A stretch of DNA of 64,000 nt from Streptococcus troglodytae (lineage in GTDB: Bacteria; Bacillota; Bacilli; Lactobacillales; Streptococcaceae): the NCBI RefSeq assembly GCF_002355215.1, contig NZ_AP014612.1, positions 1,302,001 through 1,366,000 on the forward strand. Direction: 5' to 3'. The position numbers and the translations under genes are program-made. Below, piece after piece: positions 55,945 to 64,000 of this stretch. Position 1 is the first letter of the stretch; each line of letters begins with the position of its first letter. Below the pieces are notes generated by a model. It did not search any database and had not been told where the DNA came from. It worked only from the letters and a program-made list of their open reading frames with translations.

Positions 55945-56167
55945 AAAAGTGATTCGATCATAATCACTTTTCGAACTAGTAAGTGCGCTAGGCAATTTTC
56001 ATAGAACTTGCTATTTACTCATTTAAACTTTGTAATTACCTTAAAAGTGTTACGACATGCAGTCAAGTCAGTCGATATTACTGACTTGACATAATTAGTA
56101 AGATTGGCAGGCAGATCATCATAGTGGCTGCCGTTTGCATATCAAGTACTTTAGTACTTAGATATGC
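55945..56167. other. Cluster of four hairpins downstream of obgE
   Basis: AAAAGTGATT/AATCACTTTT (55945-55971), GTCAAGTCAGT/ACTGACTTGAC (56062-56090), GGCAG/CTGCC (56106-56132) and GCATATCAAGTACT/AGTACTTAGATATGC (56137-56167). No gene lies in 55882-56175. The last stem is eight bases past the obgE stop and may end that transcript, although it lacks a T run. Confidence 0.6.
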
Positions 56168-56175
56168 TTCCAACG

Positions 56176-57486
56176 TTAATCTACAAACTCAAACTCAAAT
56201 TTACCAATGCGGACAATATCACCATCTTTGGCACCACGCTCACGAAGGGCTTGATCAACTCCCATGCCACGCAGCTGGCGTGAAAATTTCATAATAGCTT
56301 CATCACGTTCCATATTTGTCATGACAAAGAGTTTTTCAAGTTTCTCACCAGACAGTACCCAAGCAGCATCATCCGCGCGCGAAATGTCAAAGGCTTTTTC
56401 TTCTTCCTCAAAACCATAATAAGCTTCTTCTTGCATATCCGATTCATCGTAAAGCAAAAAGTCGTCTGTCTGATCCAGAAGCTGAGCCGTAGCATCTAAA
56501 AGCGCGTCTAATCCCTGATGAGCAATACCTGAAATAGGAAAAATTTGAGGCTTGTCATCAAACTCATTATAGTTGACAGCCAATTTTTCCTTAAATTGTT
56601 CAAGATTCTCTGCTGCTTGGGGCATGTCCATCTTATTAGCAACAATGATTTGCGGACGTTCCAGTAAACGCAGATTATAGGTCTCCAATTCCTTATTGAT
56701 AGCCAAATAATCTTCGTAAGGATCGCGGCCTTCACTAGCCGACATATCAATGACATGCAGGATAACACGTGTCCTCTCAATGTGTCGCAGAAATTGTGTC
56801 CCTAAACCGACACCTTGACTGGCACCTTCTATCAATCCCGGTAAATCAGCTACGGCAAAAGAATCTCCTGACTTGGTACGCACCATGCCTAAATTGGGAA
56901 CAATGGTTGTGAAGTGATAGGCTCCGATTTTAGGTTTAGCAGCTGTGATAACACTGAGAAGAGTTGATTTCCCAACTGAAGGAAAACCAACCAAACCAAC
57001 ATCAGCCAAAATTTTTAATTCTAAAGCCAATTCACTCTCTTCACCAGGTTCTCCGTTTTCGGAAATCTCTGGAGCAGGGTTACGAGGCGTCGCAAAACGA
57101 ATATTACCGCGACCACCACGACCACCATGAGCCACGATAAACTCTTGTCCATTTTTGACCAAGTCAGCGATAACCTTACCTGTTTGAGCATCGCGAACAG
57201 TGGTTCCCTGCGGTACCGATACGTAAAGATTTTCTGCACCGCGGCCATTCATACCCTTTGTCATGCCTTTCTTGCCAGCTTTGGCTTTAAAATGACGGTT
57301 ATAACGAAAATCCATCAAGGTGCGCAGACCTTCATTAACAACAAAAATGACATCGCCGCCGCGACCGCCATCACCACCCCAAGGACCGCCATTAGCAACA
57401 TATTTCTCACGTCGAAAGGCAACCATTCCATCGCCGCCGCGACCAGCCTTAACTGAAACTTTGGCAGTATCTAAAAACATACTCAT
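56176..57486 (-). CDS. obgE: Obg-family GTPase (CgtA)
   Basis: 436 aa. Glycine-rich Obg fold at 1-158 ([34 protein letters not shown]), GTPase domain with [22 protein letters not shown] and NKMDMP, and a C-terminal OCT domain (about 355-436). It acts in 50S subunit maturation and stress control. AGGA precedes the ATG; a second Met two codons later is possible. Confidence 0.97.
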   Translation of the reverse strand: MSMFLDTAKVSVKAGRGGDGMVAFRREKYVANGGPWGGDGGRGGDVIFVVNEGLRTLMDFRYNRHFKAKAGKKGMTKGMNGRGAENLYVSVPQGTTVRDAQTGKVIADLVKNGQEFIVAHGGRGGRGNIRFATPRNPAPEISENGEPGEESELALELKILADVGLVGFPSVGKSTLLSVITAAKPKIGAYHFTTIVPNLGMVRTKSGDSFAVADLPGLIEGASQGVGLGTQFLRHIERTRVILHVIDMSASEGRDPYEDYLAINKELETYNLRLLERPQIIVANKMDMPQAAENLEQFKEKLAVNYNEFDDKPQIFPISGIAHQGLDALLDATAQLLDQTDDFLLYDESDMQEEAYYGFEEEEKAFDISRADDAAWVLSGEKLEKLFVMTNMERDEAIMKFSRQLRGMGVDQALRERGAKDGDIVRIGKFEFEFVD

Positions 57487-57512
57487 ATTTTATTTCCTAT
57501 TCAAATTCGCTT

Positions 57513-57533
57513 AAAAAAACGCCCGTAAGCGTT
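57513..57533 (-). terminator. Terminator of the 42-aa gene
   Basis: On the minus strand AACGC, six-base loop, GCGTT and a run of Ts. Confidence 0.7.
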
Positions 57534-57538
57534 CCTTT

Positions 57539-57667
57539 TTAAATAACAGCACTGAGTGCACTAAGAACAAGCGCGCCAACAGTGACTAAAACCATGATGA
57601 TAACAACAATCAAAGTCAATTTTTCAAACGGTGTTTTCTTACGGGGACCATTATCGCCAAAAGCCAA
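57539..57667 (-). CDS. 42-aa single-span membrane protein (DUF4044-like), TTG start
   Basis: GAGGTAAG lies four bases before a TTG at 57667. The protein reads MAFGDNGPRKKTPFEKLTLI and then one membrane helix, VVIIMVLVTVGALVLSALSA. A basic, glycine-containing N-terminus plus one helix fits the streptococcal DUF4044 small proteins. The function is unknown. It lies upstream of obgE and is separated from it by a terminator. Confidence 0.78.
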   Translation of the reverse strand: MAFGDNGPRKKTPFEKLTLIVVIIMVLVTVGALVLSALSAVI

Positions 57668-57875
57668 TTTTCTTACCTCTTTTTTATATTTATAGCTTAT
57701 TTTATCTTACTTATATTATCATGAATTAGTCTAATAAGCAAATAACAAATATAAGTCACGACGCTGCTATCACGATTCAACTATCTGTTCTAGCTCTATC
57801 TGTATATACTAAAGGACAATAAAACATGTGATTCCAAAGCTTCAACAGTAATCTTTAATAGGAATATAAAATTTA

Positions 57876-57891
57876 TAGGAAACGCTTCCAA
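57876..57891. promoter_or_regulatory. Candidate cre (CcpA) site
   Basis: TAGGAAACGCTTCCAA fits the cre consensus WTGNAARCGNWWNCAW with one mismatch. It lies five bases before the -35 of the thioesterase promoter. Confidence 0.55.
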
Positions 57892-57896
57892 AATTA

Positions 57897-57925
57897 TTGT
57901 GATTTCAAATTAAATATGTTAAAGT
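57897..57925 (+). promoter_or_regulatory. Promoter of the 57986 thioesterase gene
   Basis: TTGTGA (57897-57902), 17 bases, TAAAGT (57920-57925) with TGT before it. Confidence 0.55.
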
Positions 57926-57985
57926 TAAGCTAATAAGTAAGCAAGACATTAATGTTTTTTCTCTACAAAATAAAAGGAGGCAGCC

Positions 57986-58348
57986 ATGTCAATTTACAGC
58001 AAATCTTATGTCACCACCCCCCAACACTCAGCCATGAATTGGGGTTCGGGCAGTCTTAATGTTTTATCAACTCCCAGTATGATTGCTTTTATAGAAAATG
58101 CAGCTTTTCTATACTGTGAAGAATATTTAGATGTGTCCAAAACAACTGTCGGTGCTCAAATTACTGTCCAGCATTTAGCTGCTACTAAAATTGGTCAAAC
58201 AGTAGAAGTCAAAATTTTAGCTGTTGAAAAAGATGGATCCCACACCCATTTCCAAATAGAAGTTTATGAAGGGGGTAAACTTATCGGTAAGGGTGAACAC
58301 ACACGCGTTACCATTGACATTAAAAAATTCCTTGGCAATTTAGAATAA
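57986..58348 (+). CDS. Hotdog-fold thioesterase (FlK-like)
   Basis: 120 aa with AAAGGAGG eight bases upstream. LNVLSTPSMIAFIENAAFLY, GAQITVQHLAATKIGQTVEV and GKGEHTRVTIDIKKF are typical of the fluoroacetyl-CoA-thioesterase-like group of 4HBT proteins. The true acyl-CoA substrate is unknown. It is transcribed alone, convergent with the NmrA-type gene. Confidence 0.85.
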   Translation: MSIYSKSYVTTPQHSAMNWGSGSLNVLSTPSMIAFIENAAFLYCEEYLDVSKTTVGAQITVQHLAATKIGQTVEVKILAVEKDGSHTHFQIEVYEGGKLIGKGEHTRVTIDIKKFLGNLE

Positions 58349-58384
58349 AGGCGGTGACAGTAAGAAAAATTGATTTCTTCGAAA

Positions 58385-59233
58385 TTACGATTTTTGTCCC
58401 ATTCCCATTGTTTTAATTAATTGTTCCAAAGAAGTTGCTGGACGTCCAAGAACACGCTCAATATCAGAAGAAACCCCAGTTTGTGCTCCTTCTTTAATAG
58501 CTGTATAGGTACTAACCCAGGCATCATATTCCCAGTCTTGTGCTGGCCAAGCCTTACGAGATGCATAAGCTTCCTCAATGCTCTCATCAATATAAGGAAT
58601 GATTTCACCCTTTTGCTCACTGACAAAATGAACAATATCAGCCATTGACAAATCTTTCGGACCAGTCATGTTCAACATCTGGTTTTTCCATTTGTCAGGT
58701 TTGGCTAAAATAGCTGCCGCCACTTCAGAGACGTCCTGACGAGCTACAGCAGAAACTTTACCATTGCCAGCTGGACCGCGGATCTCACCATTGTGCAGAC
58801 ACAAATCTAAGAAGAAATCCAGATAAAAATTATCACGCAAGAAGGTGTAAGTAAAATCTCTTTCCTTGATATATTTTTCTGTCTTAGCATGATCACGCGC
58901 TAAAGTAAAAGTAGCTTCAGTAGTGGCATTATAAAAAGATGTGTAAACAATATGCTTAACACCCGCCTCATGAGCTGCATCAAGAAAATCAAAATGCTGC
59001 TGCAAACGATTGGGGCTTTCTGATGCGGATACCATCAGTAAAACATCAATACCTTTTAAAGCTTCAACAGCCTCTAGAGAATTCTCAAAAGTAGCTTTCA
59101 CAAGTTCAGCATTATCATAGAAAACTGCCCTTTGAGGGTTTCTAGCCAGATGCCTTGCTGAGATGCCTTGTTCTGAAATTAATTGGGCAACTTTACTGCC
59201 TAATTTCCCTGTTACGCCTGTGATTCCTATCAT
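58385..59233 (-). CDS. NmrA-type NAD(P)H-binding reductase / quinone oxidoreductase-like
   Basis: 282 aa atypical SDR. Dinucleotide motif MIGITGVTGKLGSKVAQ, with HIVYTSFYNATTEATFTLAR in the core. It resembles QorB/NmrA proteins that use or sense NADPH. The C-terminal half has the DLSMADIVHFVSEQ pattern typical of this group. The function is not proven. Confidence 0.85.
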   Translation of the reverse strand: MIGITGVTGKLGSKVAQLISEQGISARHLARNPQRAVFYDNAELVKATFENSLEAVEALKGIDVLLMVSASESPNRLQQHFDFLDAAHEAGVKHIVYTSFYNATTEATFTLARDHAKTEKYIKERDFTYTFLRDNFYLDFFLDLCLHNGEIRGPAGNGKVSAVARQDVSEVAAAILAKPDKWKNQMLNMTGPKDLSMADIVHFVSEQKGEIIPYIDESIEEAYASRKAWPAQDWEYDAWVSTYTAIKEGAQTGVSSDIERVLGRPATSLEQLIKTMGMGQKS

Positions 59234-59322
59234 TATTATTTCCTTTCTTTTATCTAACTTAGTTTTAAAAACACTGAGAATGCTTAATGGACGATATCAG
59301 TTGGTTCTAGCTATTTCAGCTT

Positions 59323-59730
59323 TTACTGACTCAGTACTACTAATTTATCATAGAAATCTGGAAAAGTCTTTTTCAGATTAACAAAGCGGTTTTCTGAGTT
59401 CAAAAAGCTGTGCTCTGATTGTGCTTGACAGACAGTTTCCCCTTTTTGATTAATCATTTGATAGCTAAGAGTAAGGCGGGCAGCCTTGATCTTTTCTACT
59501 TCTACGCTAATGCTAATTGTATCAGCAAAGGTTGAAGTTGCTAAGTAAGCACAATGAACTGCAGTTACTGGTGAAATAATACCTGCTTCCTCTAATTTAT
59601 CGTAAGGCCAGCCAATTTCTGCCAAGAAATGAACGCGGGCTTCTTCCATCCAACGAATATAATTAGAATGATGGGTAATCCCCATACGATCAGTCTCATA
59701 ATATTGAACCAAATGGTGATATGCTGTCAT
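59323..59730 (-). CDS. YbgC/FadM-type acyl-CoA thioesterase
   Basis: 135 aa 4HBT protein. VQYYETDRMGITHHSNYIRW holds the catalytic Asp/His motif (DRMGITHHSNY), with ISISVEVEKIKAARLTLSYQ following. It hydrolyses short-chain acyl-CoA or ACP esters. It lies between the NmrA-type gene and a gene of unknown function, same strand. Confidence 0.9.
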   Translation of the reverse strand: MTAYHHLVQYYETDRMGITHHSNYIRWMEEARVHFLAEIGWPYDKLEEAGIISPVTAVHCAYLATSTFADTISISVEVEKIKAARLTLSYQMINQKGETVCQAQSEHSFLNSENRFVNLKKTFPDFYDKLVVLSQ

Positions 59731-59763
59731 GTTAGCTTCCTTTCATAAATAACAAGTGTTCTG

Positions 59764-60140
59764 TTAGTATGCTTTGACTTGTAGCCAGTCAGCATCAAGA
59801 GTCAGTGTCTGATTTTCCAAAAATGATCGAAAGAACTGTAACGTTTCTTCTATTGGGACATTGGGCTTTCTATAGACATAGCCCTTTTTTAAATCAGCCG
59901 TTCGATATTCAATAAGGTAAGAACCATCAAAACAAAGTGCCTGAATAAAGGAAAAATCTCCACTGACACTGGTCCAAGACAAGGTGACAAAACCTTCTAG
60001 ATCATTACTGAGTGAGACAATAGCTTCCTCAACTTCTTTTGAACTAGGGTTTAAGAGGTCACCCCTTTGACTCGTCAAAGATAAGCCAGGTTCGAAATTT
60101 TGAGGAGCCTGTGTTTTTTAAACCAACTAAATAAAGACAT
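59764..60140 (-). pseudogene. Unknown 126-aa protein, frameshifted near the start
   Basis: GGAGG precedes an ATG at 60140 that reads MSLFSWFKK and leaves frame in a six-A run (about 60119). Adding one A gives TQAPQNFEPGLSLTSQRGDL and then the long frame to 59764 (ending LDADWLQVKAY). The repaired protein is about 126 aa with no signal or membrane segment. I do not recognise the family. The long frame could start internally at 60078 only with a poor site. Confidence 0.7.
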
Positions 60141-60223
60141 TACCTACCTCCGCTTCAATTTTTTGCTTTTTATAGGAATAAAGTAAAAATGATACAGCCA
60201 TATTATCTTCTCACATAAAAGAC

Positions 60224-60613
60224 TTAATCATCCTTACGTTTACCTGTCACAAACATAGTAAAAGTTGCCTTTGCCACTTCTTGTTTCAATTGATTGGTTA
60301 CTGTCACATCAACCACTTTCGTTGTTCGACCGTCATGAACACAGCGTCCATCAATTAGTAAAGTATCACCTAGCTTGCCAGATTTTAGATAATTAATACT
60401 GGACTGAAGCGTTACCGCATCAAAACCAGTAGAAATTGACACCAAGCCGCTAATTTGGTCACATAAGGTAAAGATATACCCTCCGTGTGCAAAACCATAA
60501 TAATTCAAGGATTTATCTACTACCTCCGTAGTCACAATCACATGACCCTTTTCAAACGAAACCATATCAAAATTTTCAAACACGCGAATTTCGTGTAAAT
60601 GGTTATCACTCAT
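60224..60613 (-). CDS. PaaI-type hotdog thioesterase
   Basis: 129 aa. YYGFAHGGYIFTLCDQISGL has the HGG motif, and GKLGDTLLIDGRCVHDGRTT follows, as in PaaI/YdiI-like thioesterases. It is the third hotdog protein within 3 kb. The substrate is unknown. Confidence 0.9.
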   Translation of the reverse strand: MSDNHLHEIRVFENFDMVSFEKGHVIVTTEVVDKSLNYYGFAHGGYIFTLCDQISGLVSISTGFDAVTLQSSINYLKSGKLGDTLLIDGRCVHDGRTTKVVDVTVTNQLKQEVAKATFTMFVTGKRKDD

Positions 60614-60640
60614 CCCTTTTCCTCCCTCTTATTTAAATCT

Positions 60641-60838
60641 GTTACTATTATACCACTTTCCGACAAAGGACTAGCTGCATCAGCAAACCAAAATGAGGAA
60701 GCATTCTTCTTGCTTGCTGACATAATAGCTAAAAATATGGGCAGACACTCTTTATCAGATTTACTCTTGTCAAACTATCTCAATTCCTTAGCTAACATGA
60801 TCTGCTTGTTTTCTATCGCCTTTAGCAATTATTTATGA
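60641..60838 (+). other. Possible gene fragment on the plus strand
   Basis: The in-frame stretch reads IIPLSDKGLAASANQNEEAF and then LADIIAKNMGRHSLSDLLLS, with a codon pattern that looks coding. There is no ribosome site at its upstream end, which lies inside the opposite-strand thioesterase gene. It may be a remnant; I do not recognise it. Confidence 0.25.
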
Positions 60839-60885
60839 TTTTTCACTTTAAAAATTAAAATTACGACTCCAGCCAACCAAAATAC

Positions 60886-61197
60886 TTATTTTTCTTCCTT
60901 TTTGCCTTTTAACAAAACAACAGATACACTTGCTAATCCAATACCAAGCATCATCAATGCAGACTTTATATCTAATCTTCCCAAAACAGATAAAACCACT
61001 ACTGCAATCCCCATAGCTGTTCCAATTCCTTTCAGCGCAATATCAATAATTTCAGTTATTTTATTCTTACCAATAGTTTCTTTTGTATTTGTCTTAACTT
61101 GCATTAAATCATCTACTGACACTTCAAATATTTCTGCTAATTTGGGAATAGAATTAATATCTGGAAAAGATAAGTCTCTTTCCTATATGGATCTTTC
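60886..61197 (-). pseudogene. Truncated XRE regulator with C-terminal membrane helices
   Basis: The minus strand reads RDLSFPDINSIPKLAEIFEV then SVDDLMQVKTN, the end of a Cro/C1 helix-turn-helix, followed by two hydrophobic segments (AMGIAVVVLSVLGRL, LMMLGIGLASVSVVLL) and a basic tail. The N-terminal half of the helix-turn-helix is missing, with an in-frame TAG just upstream at about 61195. A GTG at 61122 could express only the membrane part. Confidence 0.65.
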
Positions 61198-61345
61198 CTG
61201 TCAGGTCCAATCGTTTGACAATATTCTATTGTCAATGACCATTTGCAGGACTTGCATCTAGGAGGGTCCCTGCTTTTTCATGACAATATTTAAAAGCCTG
61301 TACCTGATTATATCTATTCTTTTCAAAAGTCAAGATGAAATTAAA

Positions 61346-61380
61346 ATAAAAGCGCATCTCTGCTATAGATTTGCGCCTTA
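61346..61380 (-). terminator. Terminator of the CPBP gene
   Basis: On the minus strand GGCGCAAATCT pairs with AGAGATGCGC (bulged), followed by TTTTATTTT. The 61198-61345 stretch has no other feature. Confidence 0.65.
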
Positions 61381-61428
61381 ACTGTTTATTATAACTTAGG
61401 ATTAATACTATTAGGCATCATTCTTATC

Positions 61429-62064
61429 TTAAAGCAAAGAAAATGCTATTAACGAGTTAGAAATAACATTTCCTACTCCATGAATGCACCAGCTTGGCAA
61501 TATTGAACCAGCAAACTTTTTTTCAGTAATATATCCTGAAAGCCATCCAAAAAGACCTGTAAAAAGAGTGATTATAATTGCCAATATTACTTTACCAGCC
61601 AAGAAAAGAAAGATGCTATGCATGAGTCCAAAGAGCAGTGCTTGCGTTGTATTTCTTAATGCAAATCCCAAGCGGTTTGAAAAACGCTTTAACAGGAAAC
61701 CCCTAAAGAACACTTCTTCGAGAAGAGACGTATTAAAGAGGGATTGTACCAATATAGCAGGAAGAGCACTCACACCTCGTCCTGAAAATTCAAAAGTTCC
61801 CATTGAAGCTCCCTCAGGCATTAGACCATTGATATTTTTCAGTAAATTGATACAAAAAAGCCCCCCTAATAAAATCACGGCTAAAACACCTAAGATGATG
61901 AACAAATCACTGCGATTTAGTTTACGTTGAATCTTTTTTAGCCCAACCCAATTTAAGAAAGAAGCCGTTTTCCTGCCAATAACCATCCAAGTAATAAACG
62001 GAATAGTAATAAGAAGGACAAGATTCGTAACGCTCACCATCAATTTTGAAACAAGTAAATCCAT
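61429..62064 (-). CDS. CPBP-family intramembrane metalloprotease
   Basis: 211 aa from the ATG at 62064, which has AGGAGG six bases upstream. Six or so hydrophobic segments. The CPBP motifs are intact: LLEEVFFRGFLLKRFSNR, ALLFGLMHSIFLF and a final CIHGVGNVISN. Members cleave prenylated or membrane proteins, or give bacteriocin self-immunity. It is the only intact CPBP gene of the three candidate loci here. Confidence 0.87.
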   Translation of the reverse strand: MDLLVSKLMVSVTNLVLLITIPFITWMVIGRKTASFLNWVGLKKIQRKLNRSDLFIILGVLAVILLGGLFCINLLKNINGLMPEGASMGTFEFSGRGVSALPAILVQSLFNTSLLEEVFFRGFLLKRFSNRLGFALRNTTQALLFGLMHSIFLFLAGKVILAIIITLFTGLFGWLSGYITEKKFAGSILPSWCIHGVGNVISNSLIAFSLL

Positions 62065-62483
62065 TTCATATCCTCCTCTAACATTCAATAATAATTTAAA
62101 GCAAACCAGATAATCTTATTTTACAGACAATCATACCTTATTACATTTTATTTCTCACTTCAAAAGACAGCTGCCAAAACAACAGACTAATCGTTCCTAC
62201 TTATATTATAGCATAAAATATTATGCAGAAGTTGGGATTATTATATAATGTAGCGAAAGTCAAAGCTCAGCAATATTGCAGCATCCTATACTAACAACAT
62301 AACTTGAGAGTGACATTAACAATAAAAATTAAACAGTAACTTCCTAAAATTAGCTCTAATCACCTTGCAGAACGAAAACGGAATGTGAGATAGCACCAAT
62401 TGACTAACAATCTGGATAAGGAAATCACAACTTTTCTAAATTTCAATTATCAAGTTATCAAAAATAATCACTTTGGAGAACAT

Positions 62484-62561
62484 ATTAAAACCGTATGGCG
62501 TATAGTTATACGGTTTTAATACTCACTTTTACACTGCAAAAGCCTTGATACCAAGGCTTTT
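62484..62561. terminator. Two hairpins in the 62065-62695 gap
   Basis: ATTAAAACCGTAT pairs perfectly with ATACGGTTTTAAT (62484-62520), and AAAAGCCTTG with CAAGGCTTTT (62538-62561). Both can end transcripts on either strand. The gap between 62100 and 62480 shows no gene. Confidence 0.6.
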
Positions 62562-62586
62562 CATTATTGCGATTTGTCAAAGGTTT

Positions 62587-62637
62587 CTAAGCTTTCACGA
62601 GCAGAGCTACACACTCCACATGATGCGTTTGCGGAAC
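62587..62637 (-). pseudogene. C-terminal remnant of a second RumA-type methyltransferase
   Basis: The minus strand reads [16 protein letters not shown] and a TAG at 62587. The neighbouring gene ends [19 protein letters not shown]. It is therefore the tail of a paralogue or of a duplicated end, with the rest missing. Confidence 0.65.
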
Positions 62638-62693
62638 TCCAAAGGTTCAGTGAACCTTTGGAGCGTCTCGCTTAGAAATAGGAAAGCGAGACG
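62637..62693. other. Two perfect hairpins just after the rumA-type gene
   Basis: CTCCAAAGGTTCA pairs with TGAACCTTTGGAG (62637-62663), and CGTCTCGCTT with AAGCGAGACG (62664-62693). They fill the space between the intact stop codon and the duplicated C-terminal remnant. Confidence 0.7.
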
Positions 62694-62695
62694 GA

Positions 62696-64000
<1,305 letters not shown>

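Noticed and set aside
60902..61261. 119-codon plus-strand frame opposite the XRE fragment
   Set aside because: The minus strand carries a recognisable helix-turn-helix end and membrane helices; the plus frame is its shadow.

Overview
The window is a low-GC Firmicute chromosome segment that I read as Streptococcus, most likely Streptococcus mutans. The main reason is a complete rhamnose-glucose polysaccharide cluster (rmlD, then rgpA to rgpF) followed by glycerol-phosphate and glucose side-chain genes. The gene sets pyrR-pyrP, lspA-rluD, rplU-prp-rpmA and dnaG-rpoD fit too. The species name is inference from gene order and protein sequence, not from a search. I see no tRNA, rRNA or CRISPR array.

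Layout. 1-1740: end of the pyrimidine operon (pyrP, pyrR) with promoter and PyrR attenuator. 1795-2285: three tandem 117-bp structured repeats. 2.5-11.1 kb, minus strand: DedA-family membrane protein; LysR regulator, lspA and rluD; Nudix and GNAT genes; rplU-prp-rpmA; cysteine desulfurase and thiI. 11.2-13.3 kb, plus strand: a frameshifted membrane protein and folC. 13.3-17.4 kb: glutathione reductase, aldo/keto reductase, secreted CHAP hydrolase.

17.5-35.8 kb, minus strand: the cell-wall polysaccharide locus. RmlD makes dTDP-rhamnose, RgpA/B/F (and E) build the chain, the RgpC/D ABC transporter exports it, and an LTA-synthase-like enzyme plus two pairs of GT2 and multi-membrane-span proteins (sccH, M, N, P, Q by order) decorate it outside. 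A dead IS element sits between rmlD and rgpA, and a decayed paralogue of the side-chain GT2 lies upstream of rmlD.

35.8-39.2 kb: the macromolecular synthesis operon dnaG-rpoD plus a SufT-like gene. 39.2-50.4 kb: secreted beta-helix protein, mscL, rpsU, two amino-acid binding lipoproteins around an aminotransferase (one lipoprotein frameshifted), Nudix, XRE regulator, uvrB and two decayed CPBP-type genes. 50.5-55.7 kb, plus strand: glnP-glnQ and an ABC-F ATPase preceded by a long attenuator-like leader. 55.7-64 kb: small ORF, obgE, a 42-aa membrane protein, three hotdog thioesterases, NmrA-type reductase, XRE fragment, CPBP protein and the start-truncated rumA-type rRNA methyltransferase.

A recurring feature is single-base indels, mostly in homopolymer runs, that break at least seven accessory genes while the large core genes are intact. 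This is either real decay or sequence error and matters for any use of these gene models.
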